NCBI RefSeq assembly: GCF_016862555.1
Contig: NZ_BONE01000048.1
Span: forward strand, 1-64,000
Length of the DNA stretch: 64,000 bases
Direction: 5' to 3'
From: Asanoa siamensis
Lineage (GTDB): Bacteria > Actinomycetota > Actinomycetes > Mycobacteriales > Micromonosporaceae
Under the pieces are notes generated by a model. The model searched no databases and was not told where the DNA came from. It worked only from the letters and a program-made list of their open reading frames with translations. This document shows positions 27,269-40,198 of this stretch, piece after piece. The position numbers were made by a program, and so were the translations under genes. How positions within the stretch are numbered: the first letter of the stretch is position 1; each line of letters starts with the position of its first letter.

Positions 27269-27964
27269 TCATCGGCCCGAGAGGGCTGATGCCACCACCT
27301 TCAGGTCGTCGACCAGGCCGTTGAAGGCGATGTCCTGGTTGTCCGCGCGGAGGACCGCGGAGGGGTGGATGGTCGCGACCAGCTTGCCCGGTGGCACCTC
27401 GACGCCGCCTTCGATCGGGGCGGTGCGGAAGTCGTCCGGGTGTTGGGCCGCGTCCGGCCAGGGGAGCAGCTCGCCGCGCTGGCGGGTCACCCGGAACGAC
27501 GGGCCGAGCAACGCCTTCGCGGCCGTGGCGCCGAGGACCACGACGATCTCGGGCCGGAGCAGTGCGAACTCCGAGACCAGCCACGGCCGGCACGCCTCGA
27601 TGTGCTGACGCTCCGGCGTCTGGTGGATGCGGCGCTTCCCCCGCATCTCGAACCGGAAATGCTTCACGGCGTTGGTGATGTACAGCGTGCCCGGGTCGAT
27701 CCCGGCCGCGTCGACCGCGCGCCGCAGCAGGTGGCCGGCCGGTCCGACGAACGGCAGTCCCTTCTGGTCCTCGATGTCACCCGGCTGCTCACCGACCATC
27801 ACGAGCTTCGCGTGGGCGTCGCCCCGCCCGAACACCACCTGGGTGGCGTTCTCGTAGAGCTCACACCCACGACACCCCGGCGCAGCCTGCTTCAGGTCGT
27901 CGAGGCTCCGTGCCTTGTCCGGAATAAACCGTTCCGCCCCAGCTGGGCTCTCCGTCGGCGCCAT
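27269..27964 (-). CDS. udgX: UdgX-type uracil-DNA glycosylase/cross-linker
   Basis: The 231-residue Fe-S uracil-DNA glycosylase superfamily protein has the GEQPGDIED active-site motif (residues ~58-66), CRGC for the 4Fe-4S cluster, and NAVKHFRFEMRGKRRIH, where the KRRIH loop (His114) is the signature of UdgX. Mycobacterial UdgX binds uracil-DNA covalently through that histidine rather than releasing it. The C-terminal HPSAVLRA motif is standard. The call of UdgX over ordinary family-4 UDG rests on the KRRIH loop. No operon partner is obvious. Confidence 0.85.
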   Translation of the reverse strand: MAPTESPAGAERFIPDKARSLDDLKQAAPGCRGCELYENATQVVFGRGDAHAKLVMVGEQPGDIEDQKGLPFVGPAGHLLRRAVDAAGIDPGTLYITNAVKHFRFEMRGKRRIHQTPERQHIEACRPWLVSEFALLRPEIVVVLGATAAKALLGPSFRVTRQRGELLPWPDAAQHPDDFRTAPIEGGVEVPPGKLVATIHPSAVLRADNQDIAFNGLVDDLKVVASALSGR

Positions 27965-28290
27965 TGGGAATTTGTACCCGTTCGTCGTCACCGCAACCCG
28001 CCCGGGTCGGGCAGTCACCCGCCCGGCAGAACCGGGGGAGCGCACGCGGGCGGCGCCGGCGCGCTTCGGCTGCCGGTCGTGCGCCTCGCGCGTGCTGCGC
28101 GGCTGGCTCCCCGCGCCCCGCGTAATCCGTGGTTGCGACGGCGGCCTGGCAGCACGTGTCAGTGGCCGAGCAGGCGGGCGAGTTGGCTGCCGCAGACCAG
28201 GGCGGCGCCCGCCGGTCGCGCCTCCAGATGGAATCCGCTCGACCAGCCGGCGGGACCGCGCACGCGCGTAGGGCCCGGTGGCTCGGGTGA
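27965..28290. other. Intergenic region upstream of udgX with no clear gene
   Basis: The 326 bp between udgX and the flavin-GNAT fusion encode no supported gene. A short leftward frame ending at the TGA at 28159 (about 30 residues, including GWSSGFHLEARPAG and VCGSQLARLLGH) has protein-like composition and might be a remnant of a lost gene, but it is too short to call. The udgX promoter must lie near 27970-28010; the inverted repeat GGGAATTTGTACCC sits at 27966-27979. Confidence 0.3.
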
Positions 28291-29520
28291 TCAGCCGCGG
28301 GCCAGGCGGTCTCGAAGGGCGACCGAGGCGGCGGGCCAGGCTTCGGCGAGCATCGAGTACTGGACCGTGTCGCGCCAGGAGCCGTCCGGGCGGATGCGGT
28401 GGTGGCGTAGGACCCCCTCGCGCGTGGCGCCGAGGCGGGCGATGGCCGCCTGGGAGCGTTCGTTGCGGATGTCGGTGTGCCAGACCACCCGCTCCGCGCC
28501 CAAGGTTTCGAACGCGCGCGTCAGCAGCAGCAGTTTCGCCTCCGTGTTGACGCCCGTTCGCCAGGCCGCGCGGCCCAGGAACGTGTGGCCGATCGCCAGC
28601 GAGCGGCGGGCCGGCTCGACCTCGTAAAAGGACGTCGTGCCCAGGACCTCGCCCGTCGTCGCCGAGCGTTGCACCCACGGCACCCGGCCGCCGTTGTGCC
28701 ACTCGGTCAGCGCACCGGCCACGTACGCCGCGACGTCGTCCCGGTCTTTCGGCAACCGCGCCGTCAGGTGTTGCCAGACCTCGGGGTTGGCCGTCGCCCT
28801 GAAGAGGTCGTCCACATGGGACATGTCCAGCGGCTCCAGGGCAACGTGCGCACCGCGCAGCGGCGCCGGCTCCAGCCAGGGGGAGCGGTGCGGCAGCAGA
28901 TAGGGCGGCACCGGCGCCGCGACGCCCGCGTCGGGCTCCGGCACACCGGCCACCTGGCGCAACGGGAGGACGCCGGCCCAGTGCGGCAGGTCCAGGTCAT
29001 ATTCCTCCTCGCGTACGCCGCCGGTGCGTTGCCGGGCGGAGACCTCGCGCAGCGGCAACGCCAGCACCGCCGTCTCGGCAAGCTCCTTCTTGGACGGTGC
29101 GCGGGTCTGTGCGGCGCGGCCGGCGCCCATCTTCTCCACCAGCGCCGTCATCGCCGCCCGTTTCGCGGTCTCGTCGGTGACCAATGTGGCCACACCGTGC
29201 GCCACTACCGAGCGGTAGTTGGCGCTGTGGTGGAACTGCGAGCGCGCGTAGATCAGGCCGTCGAGCAGCGTGACGGTGACACAGACCCGCAGCCCCTCGT
29301 CGCGCGCGGCGAGCAGTGGCCGGCCGCCGGACGAGCCGTGCAGGTAGAGCATGTCGCCGACCCGCACGTGCAGCGTCGGCAGGACCCGCGGCTCGCCGTC
29401 GACCACGAACGCCAGCGCGCAGTGGTAGGCCTCGTCGAGAACGGCATGCACGGACGCTTCGTCGTATGCCATCCGATCGCGCGACCGGGTGGCGATGGTG
29501 CGTTCCGTCGGGGCGTACAT
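28291..29520 (-). CDS. Flavin-nucleotide-binding (PNPOx-like) and GNAT acetyltransferase fusion
   Basis: The 409-residue product joins two domains. Residues ~10-190 form a pyridoxamine 5'-phosphate oxidase-like split-barrel (HCALAFVVDGEPRVLPTLHVRVGDMLYLHGS, VCVTVTLLDGLIYARS, HSANYRSVVAHG). Residues ~210-409 form an acetyltransferase of the RimJ/RimL type (LEPLDMSHVDDLF, SLAIGHTFLGRAAWRTGVNTEAKLLLLTRAFE, VWHTDIRNERSQAAIARLGATREG). Both parts are separate families elsewhere. The ATG at 29520 has a clear GGGAGG ribosome site. It is divergent from a MocR regulator with a 40-bp gap, a typical regulator-target arrangement, so vitamin B6 may be the effector (inference). Confidence 0.85.
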   Translation of the reverse strand: MYAPTERTIATRSRDRMAYDEASVHAVLDEAYHCALAFVVDGEPRVLPTLHVRVGDMLYLHGSSGGRPLLAARDEGLRVCVTVTLLDGLIYARSQFHHSANYRSVVAHGVATLVTDETAKRAAMTALVEKMGAGRAAQTRAPSKKELAETAVLALPLREVSARQRTGGVREEEYDLDLPHWAGVLPLRQVAGVPEPDAGVAAPVPPYLLPHRSPWLEPAPLRGAHVALEPLDMSHVDDLFRATANPEVWQHLTARLPKDRDDVAAYVAGALTEWHNGGRVPWVQRSATTGEVLGTTSFYEVEPARRSLAIGHTFLGRAAWRTGVNTEAKLLLLTRAFETLGAERVVWHTDIRNERSQAAIARLGATREGVLRHHRIRPDGSWRDTVQYSMLAEAWPAASVALRDRLARG

Positions 29521-29537
29521 GCTTGCCTCCCGCATTT

Positions 29538-29571
29538 TGTTCTAGTACATTCTTGAAACTGTGACAGCACA
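29538..29571. promoter_or_regulatory. Divergent promoter/operator between PNPOx-GNAT and mocR
   Basis: The 40-bp gap holds two near-palindromes: TGTTCTAGTACA at 29538-29549 and TGTGACAGCACA at 29560-29571. The latter spans the mocR GTG at 29561. No ribosome site precedes that GTG, and TACATT at 29546-29551 could be a -10 box for a leaderless message. These are candidate MocR-binding sites (inference). Confidence 0.4.
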
Positions 29572-30895
29572 TTATCAGATCGTCGGCGCTTCGGCGGCGG
29601 AGATTTCGGCGAGCATCGAGGGCGGCGTACGCTCCGGCGCGCTCGCTCCCGGCACGCCGCTGCCGCCGGTGCGCGGGCTGGCCGACGGTCTCGGCGTCGC
29701 CGCGGGCACGGTGGCCAAGGCCTACCAGACGCTGCGGACCCGCGGCGTCATCGAGACGGCGGGCCGCAACGGCACCCGGGTGCGCCCCCGCCCGCCGGTC
29801 GCCGGGGGCCGCGCCGGTCTCGTCGTGCCGCCGCCGACCGGGGTCCTGGACCTGCTCACCGGCGAGCCCGACCTGCGGCTGCTGCCCCACCTCGGCGCGC
29901 ACATCGGCGCTCTGGCGGCTGGCGACCCGGTCGGCTACAGCCACGACGGGATGGTGCCCGCGCTGGCCGAGGCGGCCGCCGCACGGTTCGCCGCCGACGG
30001 CGTCGATGCCAGTCACCTGACCCTGACCAGCGGCGCCCTGGGCGGCATCGACCGGTTGCTCGCGGCCCACCTGCGCCCCGGCGACAAGGTGGCCGTCGAG
30101 GATCCGGGCTGGGCGGCCGTGATCGACCTGGTCGCGGCGCAGGGCCTGGAGATCGTGGGCGTTCCCGTCGACGACCAGGGCCCGACGCCGGCCGGCACGG
30201 AGTTGGCGCTGTCCGCGGGCGCACGGGCATTGATCGTGACCAGCCGGGCCCACAACCCGACCGGCGCAGCCGTCACCCGGCGCCGCGCCAGCGATCTGCG
30301 CAGGGTACTGGCGGATCACCCTGAGGCGCTGCTGATCGAGGACGACCACTCGGCCGAACTGTCCACTGTGCCCCTGCACCCGCTCGCCAAGGCGACCCGC
30401 TCGTGGGCGTTCCTGCGTTCGGTGAGCAAGCCGTACGGACCGGACCTGCGGCTCGCGGTCCTGGCCGGCGACGAGGCGACGATTGCCCGCGTGTCGGGCC
30501 GGATGCGGCTCGGCTCGGGCTGGGTCTCGACGCTGCTGCAACGGGTGGTCGCGGGCCTCTGGTCGGACCCGGCGGTGGCGGCGGGGGTGGCGGCCGCGCG
30601 GGAGAGCTACGAACGACGGCGTGAGGGCCTGCGCGCGGCGTTGGGCGCGCACGGCATCGACTGCCAGGGGCGCACGGGGATCAACGTGTGGGTGCCCGTC
30701 GGCGACGAGACGTCCGTGGTCACCGCGCTACGGGACGGGGGGTACGCGGTGGCGCCGGGGTCGCTCTACCGGATCGGCGCACCGGCCGGCATCCGGATCA
30801 CGATCAGCCGCCTCGACGACGACGGGATCGAGCCGCTGGCGGCGGCCGTCGCGCGAGCCGTACGGGGTGCACCGCCGCGTGCGTTCAGCGCCTGA
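29561..30895 (+). CDS. MocR/PdxR-type GntR-aminotransferase regulator
   Basis: The 444-residue protein fuses an N-terminal winged-helix GntR domain (LPPVRGLADGLGVAAGTVAKAYQTLRTRGVIETAGRNGTRVR, residues ~28-70) to a class-I aminotransferase-like domain. The second domain has LTLTSGALGGIDRLL, VAVEDPGWAAVIDL, HNPTGAAVTRRRASDL and LIEDDHSAEL, then LRSVSKPYGPDLRLAVLAG, which includes the PLP-lysine region. MocR proteins sense PLP or other amino compounds. Divergence from a PNPOx-like gene by 40 bp suggests it regulates itself and that neighbour. The start GTG (29561) appears leaderless. Length is typical. Confidence 0.87.
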   Translation: MTAHYQIVGASAAEISASIEGGVRSGALAPGTPLPPVRGLADGLGVAAGTVAKAYQTLRTRGVIETAGRNGTRVRPRPPVAGGRAGLVVPPPTGVLDLLTGEPDLRLLPHLGAHIGALAAGDPVGYSHDGMVPALAEAAAARFAADGVDASHLTLTSGALGGIDRLLAAHLRPGDKVAVEDPGWAAVIDLVAAQGLEIVGVPVDDQGPTPAGTELALSAGARALIVTSRAHNPTGAAVTRRRASDLRRVLADHPEALLIEDDHSAELSTVPLHPLAKATRSWAFLRSVSKPYGPDLRLAVLAGDEATIARVSGRMRLGSGWVSTLLQRVVAGLWSDPAVAAGVAAARESYERRREGLRAALGAHGIDCQGRTGINVWVPVGDETSVVTALRDGGYAVAPGSLYRIGAPAGIRITISRLDDDGIEPLAAAVARAVRGAPPRAFSA

Positions 30896-30910
30896 CTTGA
30901 TCAAGGAAAG

Positions 30911-30990
30911 CGTGACCAGCGGCGGACCTGGCAGCGATGCGGAGCGAGCGGTGTCTGGCGGGAGCAACGGTCGCGCGCCGCCGCGAACCC
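30911..30990 (+). repeat. Dispersed intergenic repeat, copy B
   Basis: This copy shares CGTGACC, GGCAG, CGGAGCGAGCGGTG and GGGAGC...CGGTCG blocks with copies at 21.21 kb and 54.09 kb, in the same order. It lies in the gap between the mocR stop and lhr, and encodes nothing supported. Confidence 0.58.
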
Positions 30991-31046
30991 GAGCAAACAT
31001 GCCGTAACGCGCCCTTTGTCCGCTTCTCTGACCGCGCCCCGTGTTT

Positions 31047-31075
31047 CTGTCGTACCTGTCGGGCAGGATTGCTGC
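31047..31075 (+). promoter_or_regulatory. LexA-independent DNA-damage-type promoter (RecA-NDp/PafBC-like) of lhr
   Basis: CTGTCGTAC (31047-31055), an 8-nt spacer, and CAGGAT (31064-31069) lie 6 nt before the lhr GTG. This matches the described mycobacterial RecA-NDp consensus (TTGTCRGTG, N8, TANNNT) in core and spacing, and closely parallels the recA promoter at 46915-46937. It predicts damage induction of lhr without LexA. Supported by sequence only. Confidence 0.55.
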
Positions 31076-35650
<4,575 letters not shown>

Positions 35651-35768
35651 CGAGGCGGAACCGCGGATCGGCTCGAACGCCCGACGCCGGTAAGCGGCCG
35701 GCGACCGGGAGGCGGTCGGGCACCCGTTCGGCTGACTGTCGCTCTGCTGCGGTCGGTGCGTAGTCCGA

Positions 35769-36440
35769 TCAGGCCGTTGGCGGCTGAGGAGTCAACGTCG
35801 GGCCGTCGACGAGGGCGCGGCCCAGGGCATACGCGCCGAGGAGATCGTCGCCCGCGTAGGCCACCGCCGCCAAATGGGCGACGTGGGCGTCCGCGTTGAC
35901 CGCCACCGTGTTGCCGCCGAGATGGGCGAAGAGCGGTGCGTCCGATATGGAGTCTCCATAAGCGACACACCGCGACCGGGGCAAGCCGTGCCGGGCCAGC
36001 AGCTCCTCGACGACCCGGACCTTGTCCGCCGGCGTCAGGATGCCCGCCGGGTCCACCGGTGTCGCGAACGGCACCGCCGGGAAGCGGGACGCGACCACCT
36101 CGTCGACGCCCTCCTCCAGCAGCAGCCGGGCGAAGAAGTCCGGGGACATCGTGATCACCGCCGACCGCTCACCCCGCGCCCGGATGTCGGCGCACACCTC
36201 GCGGATCCCGGACAACCACGGGCTTCCGGCATACACCGCGGCCACCAACTCGACCGTCAGCGCGTGCCAGAGCCGGCGCACACCACGGGCGAAGCCCACC
36301 GTGTCGATCTCGCCCGCCATGAACGCCGCCTCCAGCGCGGCTACCTGGTCGACCGTGCCCGTCGCCGCGGCGATCTGCAGGCTGGCCGACGAGCCGCGCA
36401 GCAGCGTGCCGTCCATGTCGAAGACATGGAGGACCGTCAT
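35769..36440 (-). CDS. HAD-superfamily phosphatase (SerB-like)
   Basis: The 223-residue haloacid-dehalogenase phosphatase has motif I FDMDGTLLRGSSA, motif II ITMSPDFF, and motif III/IV GILTPADKVRVVEELL and VAYGDSISDAPLFAHLG. The layout resembles phosphoserine phosphatase or SerB-like hydrolases with a helical cap. The substrate is unknown. Its ATG overlaps the stop of the upstream alpha/beta-hydrolase gene by 4 bp (ATGA), so the two are coupled and probably act on related metabolites. Confidence 0.82.
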   Translation of the reverse strand: MTVLHVFDMDGTLLRGSSASLQIAAATGTVDQVAALEAAFMAGEIDTVGFARGVRRLWHALTVELVAAVYAGSPWLSGIREVCADIRARGERSAVITMSPDFFARLLLEEGVDEVVASRFPAVPFATPVDPAGILTPADKVRVVEELLARHGLPRSRCVAYGDSISDAPLFAHLGGNTVAVNADAHVAHLAAVAYAGDDLLGAYALGRALVDGPTLTPQPPTA

Positions 36441-37237
36441 GACAGCATCTCCCGCGCCGCGGCCAGGAAACGGTCCTCGGCGGCCGCCGACTCGGGCGAG
36501 GTGTCGCGCGCCGTCGGGAAGTCGTGCAGCAGGCCGGCCTCACGCCAGTGCCGCACCGGTACGCCCGCCGACGCCAACCGGGCCGCGTACGCCTCGCCCT
36601 CGTCCCGCAAAGGATCGTGCTCGGCGGTGACGATCAGCGCCGGCGGCTGCGCCGCCACGTCCGCCACCAGCAGGTTCACCGCCGCCGACGAGCGGATCGA
36701 CGCGTCGGGCAGCCACCAACCGATCCACCGGCGCAGCACGTCGGGGTCCAGGAACGGGTTGTCGGCCTCCGACCGCACACTCGGCGAGCTCAGCGTCGGG
36801 TCGGCGTTCGGGCAGACGAGCACCTGCGCCACCAGGCCGGGTACGCGCAACGCGACCAGCGCCGCCACCATGCCGCCGGACGAGTCGCCGGCCACCGCGA
36901 GCGGCAACCCGCCGCCGGCCAACGACGTCAGCACCGCCTCCGCGTCGTCGATCGCGGCCGGCCACGGATGCTCCGGCGCCCGCCGGTAGTCGACCGCGAC
37001 CACGGTCGCGCCCGTCGCCGCCGCGAGCCGCCGGCACTGCGGATCGTGCGTGTCCAGGTCGCCGATGACGAAGCCGCCGCCGTGGAAGTAGGCGACCACC
37101 GAGGCGGCGTCCGGCTGGTAGACCCGCACCGGGACGCCACCCAGGAGGCGGTCCACAGCGGGCATCGACGGCCCGGGCCGGCGCGCGGCCGCCCGGGCCC
37201 GGGCACCTTCCCGGAGTGCGGTGATCTCCTCGGCCAT
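36437..37237 (-). CDS. Alpha/beta hydrolase (HSL/carboxylesterase family)
   Basis: The 266-residue protein belongs to the hormone-sensitive-lipase family. It has the oxyanion motif HGGG (YFHGGGFVIGD, residue ~50), the nucleophile elbow GDSSGG, the acid residue in TAEHDPLRDEGEAYAARL and the histidine in GLLHDFPTA. It probably hydrolyses short-chain esters; the substrate is unknown. It is translationally coupled to the following HAD phosphatase gene. Confidence 0.86.
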   Translation of the reverse strand: MAEEITALREGARARAAARRPGPSMPAVDRLLGGVPVRVYQPDAASVVAYFHGGGFVIGDLDTHDPQCRRLAAATGATVVAVDYRRAPEHPWPAAIDDAEAVLTSLAGGGLPLAVAGDSSGGMVAALVALRVPGLVAQVLVCPNADPTLSSPSVRSEADNPFLDPDVLRRWIGWWLPDASIRSSAAVNLLVADVAAQPPALIVTAEHDPLRDEGEAYAARLASAGVPVRHWREAGLLHDFPTARDTSPESAAAEDRFLAAAREMLS

Positions 37238-37299
37238 CGTCCCAGCCTAGGTCCCGCCCGGCGGCCCGGCCCAACAAGATCAAAGCCAGCCAAAGATAC

Positions 37300-37626
37300 T
37301 CAGCCGCCCGTGAACGCTTCCTCCGCCTCGCGGTCCAGATCGGTCAGCGCCCGCTCCGCGATCTCCGCGAGCGCCGGCTCCTCGAGCCCGTCCGCCGCCA
37401 ACGTCAGCACGGCGACGGCACCGCCGGCCGGCTCGTCCTGCACCACCAGGTCCGCCTGCCACACGCCGCCGACCTGGTGCCAGCTCGCGGACAGCCCCGG
37501 CGCCATCCGGGGCGCGGTGCGGTGCAGCGCCTCGGGCAGCCACGCCGACGCGCGCGCGGGATCCGTGGCCGTGTTGTACACGACCTCCGGCTCGGCCGAC
37601 ATACCCAGCTCACGACGTACGCCCAT
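37300..37626 (-). CDS. Small SRPBCC-like protein, uncertain
   Basis: The 108-residue product (MGVRRELGMSAEPEVVYNTATDPARASAWLP...AVLTLAADGLEEPALAEIAERALTDLDREAEE) resembles a short SRPBCC or polyketide-cyclase-type domain in its VVYNTATDPARASAWLP opening, but is much shorter than usual (about 140-160). Its codon use looks coding. It sits alone between the hydrolase pair and the matB-like gene, 37 nt downstream of the latter on the opposite flank. The family assignment is weak. Confidence 0.4.
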   Translation of the reverse strand: MGVRRELGMSAEPEVVYNTATDPARASAWLPEALHRTAPRMAPGLSASWHQVGGVWQADLVVQDEPAGGAVAVLTLAADGLEEPALAEIAERALTDLDREAEEAFTGG

Positions 37627-37663
37627 GCCTCAAGCCCTACCCACCGCGGAGAGGGCGAAACGG

Positions 37664-39832
37664 TCAGGTGGCCGAGGCCGCGACCTCGCCACTGCGCCGC
37701 AGGTGTTGCCAGCGCAACAGGCCGCCGGTGAGCGCCGTGGCCGCGGCGTGCACGAGCACCAGGTACATCACCTGGCGGTAGACGAGTTGCTGGAAGGGGA
37801 GCGCCCAGAGTGGTCGCAGCGGCTCGCGGTCGAGCCGGAACGCCAGGACCGCGGTGATCACCTGGATCACCAGCACCGCGAGCCAGGCGACCAGCGCCTC
37901 GACCCGGTCGAGGAAGAACACGCCGTAGACGGCGACGATGTCCAGCACGGGGGCGAGCAGCGGCAGGACCACCGAGAACAGCGCGATGAACGGCAGCCCG
38001 CGCCGGCCGAACCGGCCCGAGGCCCCGCGCTCGCGCAGCGCCCGGCGGTGCCGCCACATCGCCTGCATCGTGCCGTAGCTCCACCGGTACCGCTGCCGCC
38101 ACAGCTCCGGCAGCGTGCTCGGCGCCTCGGTGCGGGCCAGCGCGGTCTCCTCGTACACCACCTGGAACCCGGCCCGGTGGATCGCCATCGTCAGGTCGGT
38201 GTCCTCGGCCAGCGTGGCCCGGCTCAGCCCGCCCGCCGCCAGCACCGCCTCGCGCCGGAAGCCGCCCAGCGCACCCGGGATCGTCGGCATGCAGTGCAGC
38301 GTGTCGTAGAGCCGCCGGTCGAGGTTGAACCCGATCACGTACTCGATGTGCTGCCAGCGCCCGATGATCCGGCGCCGGTTGCCCACCTTGACGTTGCCGG
38401 CGACCGCGCCCACCGCGGGGTCGGCGAACGGCTGCACCAGCCGGTGGATCGCGTCGCGCTCGACGACGGTGTCGGCGTCGACCATCACCAGCAGGTCGTG
38501 CCGGGCCAGCGCGACACCGGCGTTCAGCGCCGCCGCCTTCCCGCCGCCGGGCACCCGGACCACCCGCACGTTGGGCAGGCCGAGCGCCTCCACCTCCTCG
38601 GCCGTGCCGTCGTCGGACTCGTCGTCGACGACCAGCACCTCGACCTCCGGATGGGTGCCGGTGGCGAGGCTGCGTACCGCGGCGGCGATGGTCTTGACCT
38701 CGTTGTACGCCGGCACGATCACCGTGACCGGCGCGTTCACCTCGGGCCCCCACGACCAGGTGCGGGCGCGGCGCCGGCGGGCGTGGCGGAGGGCGAAACC
38801 GAAGAGCACGAGGGTACGGGCCAGCGTCAGCGTCCCGACCAGCAACAGCAGCACCCAGAGCAACCGCCCGGTGCCGTCGGCGATCTTGACCGCCCAGACC
38901 AGCAGGCCGCCGCGCACCTGGTCGCCCGTGGAAGCGTGGCCCGCCGCCAGACCCGGCGCCGCACCGCCGAACGCACCCTCCACAGTGGTGAAGCGGTAGC
39001 CCTGCGCGCGCATCGCGGGGATGAACGTGTCGAGCGCCGCCACCGTCTGTGACCGGTCGCCGCCCGCGTCGTGCATCAGCACCACCGCGCCGTGCCCGTC
39101 CTCCGGTGTCGAACTGCGCACGATCGCGTCGACGCCCGGCCGGGCCCAGTCCCGGCTGTCGGTGTCGTCGAAGACCGAGACCATGTCCTGACCGCCCGCC
39201 GCGCGGACCACCGACCAGTGCTTGTCGTCGAGCGAGTCCACTCCGCTGGAGTACGGCAGCCGCAGCAGCGGAGTCGTCACGCCGGCGGCGTACGCGATGG
39301 CCGACCGGGTCTGGCTCAGCTCGAGCCGTTGCCGCCAGCCGGACAGCCCGGCGAGGTCGGGGTGGGTGAACGTGTGCGCGCCGACCTCGTGCCCCTCGCG
39401 CACCATCCGCTCCACGAACTCCGGGTAGCGGCTGGTCTGCGAGCCCAGGACGAAGAACGTGGCCGGGACGCCGTGCTTGTGCAGCACGTCCAGCACCTGC
39501 GGGGTCCACAGTGGATCAGGACCGTCGTCGAAGGTGAGTACGATCGTGCGGTCCGGGACCCGGTGGGCGACGGCCCGGCCGTCCCGGGCGTCGACCACCG
39601 GGCCGCCCTCGCGGACCGCCGCCGGCACTCCGCTCTGCCGTCCCGGCTCGCCCTCGTTGTCGGGCGCGAAGCGCGAGTTCGCGTACGCGCCGATCGCGAG
39701 CAGGTTGGCCAGCACCAGCGTGCCGATGCCGGCGAGGATCCATCGCCGCCCGGAGAACCGGGACCGTCCGGGCTCGGGCAGGACGACGTGCTGCGTGTCG
39801 CCGATGCGCTGGCCCCCTCGCCAGGTGCCCAT
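37664..39832 (-). CDS. Bifunctional polysaccharide deacetylase-glycosyltransferase (MatB-like)
   Basis: The 722-residue membrane protein starts with a membrane helix (residues ~31-50), then a NodB-type deacetylase domain with TFDDG (100-104) and HTFTH (153-157). Further helices and a GT2 glycosyltransferase domain follow (VIVPAYNEVKTIAAAV, MVDADTVVE, LAEDTDLTMAIHR and QRYRWSYG). Several C-terminal helices complete it. Streptomyces MatB has a similar deacetylase-plus-synthase fusion for poly-N-acetylglucosamine-like adhesive glycan. The product here is presumably a beta-linked aminosugar polymer (inference). A small membrane gene overlaps its start by one base, suggesting a MatA-like partner or accessory subunit. 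Confidence 0.85.
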   Translation of the reverse strand: MGTWRGGQRIGDTQHVVLPEPGRSRFSGRRWILAGIGTLVLANLLAIGAYANSRFAPDNEGEPGRQSGVPAAVREGGPVVDARDGRAVAHRVPDRTIVLTFDDGPDPLWTPQVLDVLHKHGVPATFFVLGSQTSRYPEFVERMVREGHEVGAHTFTHPDLAGLSGWRQRLELSQTRSAIAYAAGVTTPLLRLPYSSGVDSLDDKHWSVVRAAGGQDMVSVFDDTDSRDWARPGVDAIVRSSTPEDGHGAVVLMHDAGGDRSQTVAALDTFIPAMRAQGYRFTTVEGAFGGAAPGLAAGHASTGDQVRGGLLVWAVKIADGTGRLLWVLLLLVGTLTLARTLVLFGFALRHARRRRARTWSWGPEVNAPVTVIVPAYNEVKTIAAAVRSLATGTHPEVEVLVVDDESDDGTAEEVEALGLPNVRVVRVPGGGKAAALNAGVALARHDLLVMVDADTVVERDAIHRLVQPFADPAVGAVAGNVKVGNRRRIIGRWQHIEYVIGFNLDRRLYDTLHCMPTIPGALGGFRREAVLAAGGLSRATLAEDTDLTMAIHRAGFQVVYEETALARTEAPSTLPELWRQRYRWSYGTMQAMWRHRRALRERGASGRFGRRGLPFIALFSVVLPLLAPVLDIVAVYGVFFLDRVEALVAWLAVLVIQVITAVLAFRLDREPLRPLWALPFQQLVYRQVMYLVLVHAAATALTGGLLRWQHLRRSGEVAASAT

Positions 39833-40104
39833 CAGCCGATCTCCACCACCTGGGTGAGCCAGAGCAGGGCGAGCAGCGCGAGGACGAGCAGCGAGACGGC
39901 GTACAGCGTCCACCGTAGGCGCCGGCCGCGGCGGCCGCTGTGGTCGACGAAGATGGCCTGCGTGGCGTCCGGGAGACGGATGACCCGGGTGCCGACGTCC
40001 GGTTTGTCGACCCGGGCCCGCACGGTGTGGCGGGTCGAGGGCCGCGGGGCGTCCAGCCGGACCGGGTCGGCGGTTCGCGCGCGACCTACGAAACGCTTGG
40101 CCAT
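39832..40104 (-). CDS. Small single-pass membrane protein upstream of matB-like gene
   Basis: The 90-residue protein has a charged Arg/Asp-rich N-terminal 60 residues and one C-terminal membrane helix (YAVSLLVLALLALLWLTQVV). Its stop and the next ATG share one base (TGATG), so translation is coupled to the deacetylase-synthase. A role as a small partner of the polysaccharide synthase is inferred from this coupling. No family is recognised. Confidence 0.6.
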   Translation of the reverse strand: MAKRFVGRARTADPVRLDAPRPSTRHTVRARVDKPDVGTRVIRLPDATQAIFVDHSGRRGRRLRWTLYAVSLLVLALLALLWLTQVVEIG

Positions 40105-40198
40105 GGCGAAAGCGTAGGTTTCTCACCCGACCTTCGCATGATCAACTAACGGACGAGCACTGCGGAAAGGTCGCTGTGACGCTGACGACCTGACGGGG

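Noticed and set aside
27073-27324. 83-codon plus frame upstream of udgX end
   Set aside because: No ribosome site, no domain and overlaps the udgX 3' end; probably noise.
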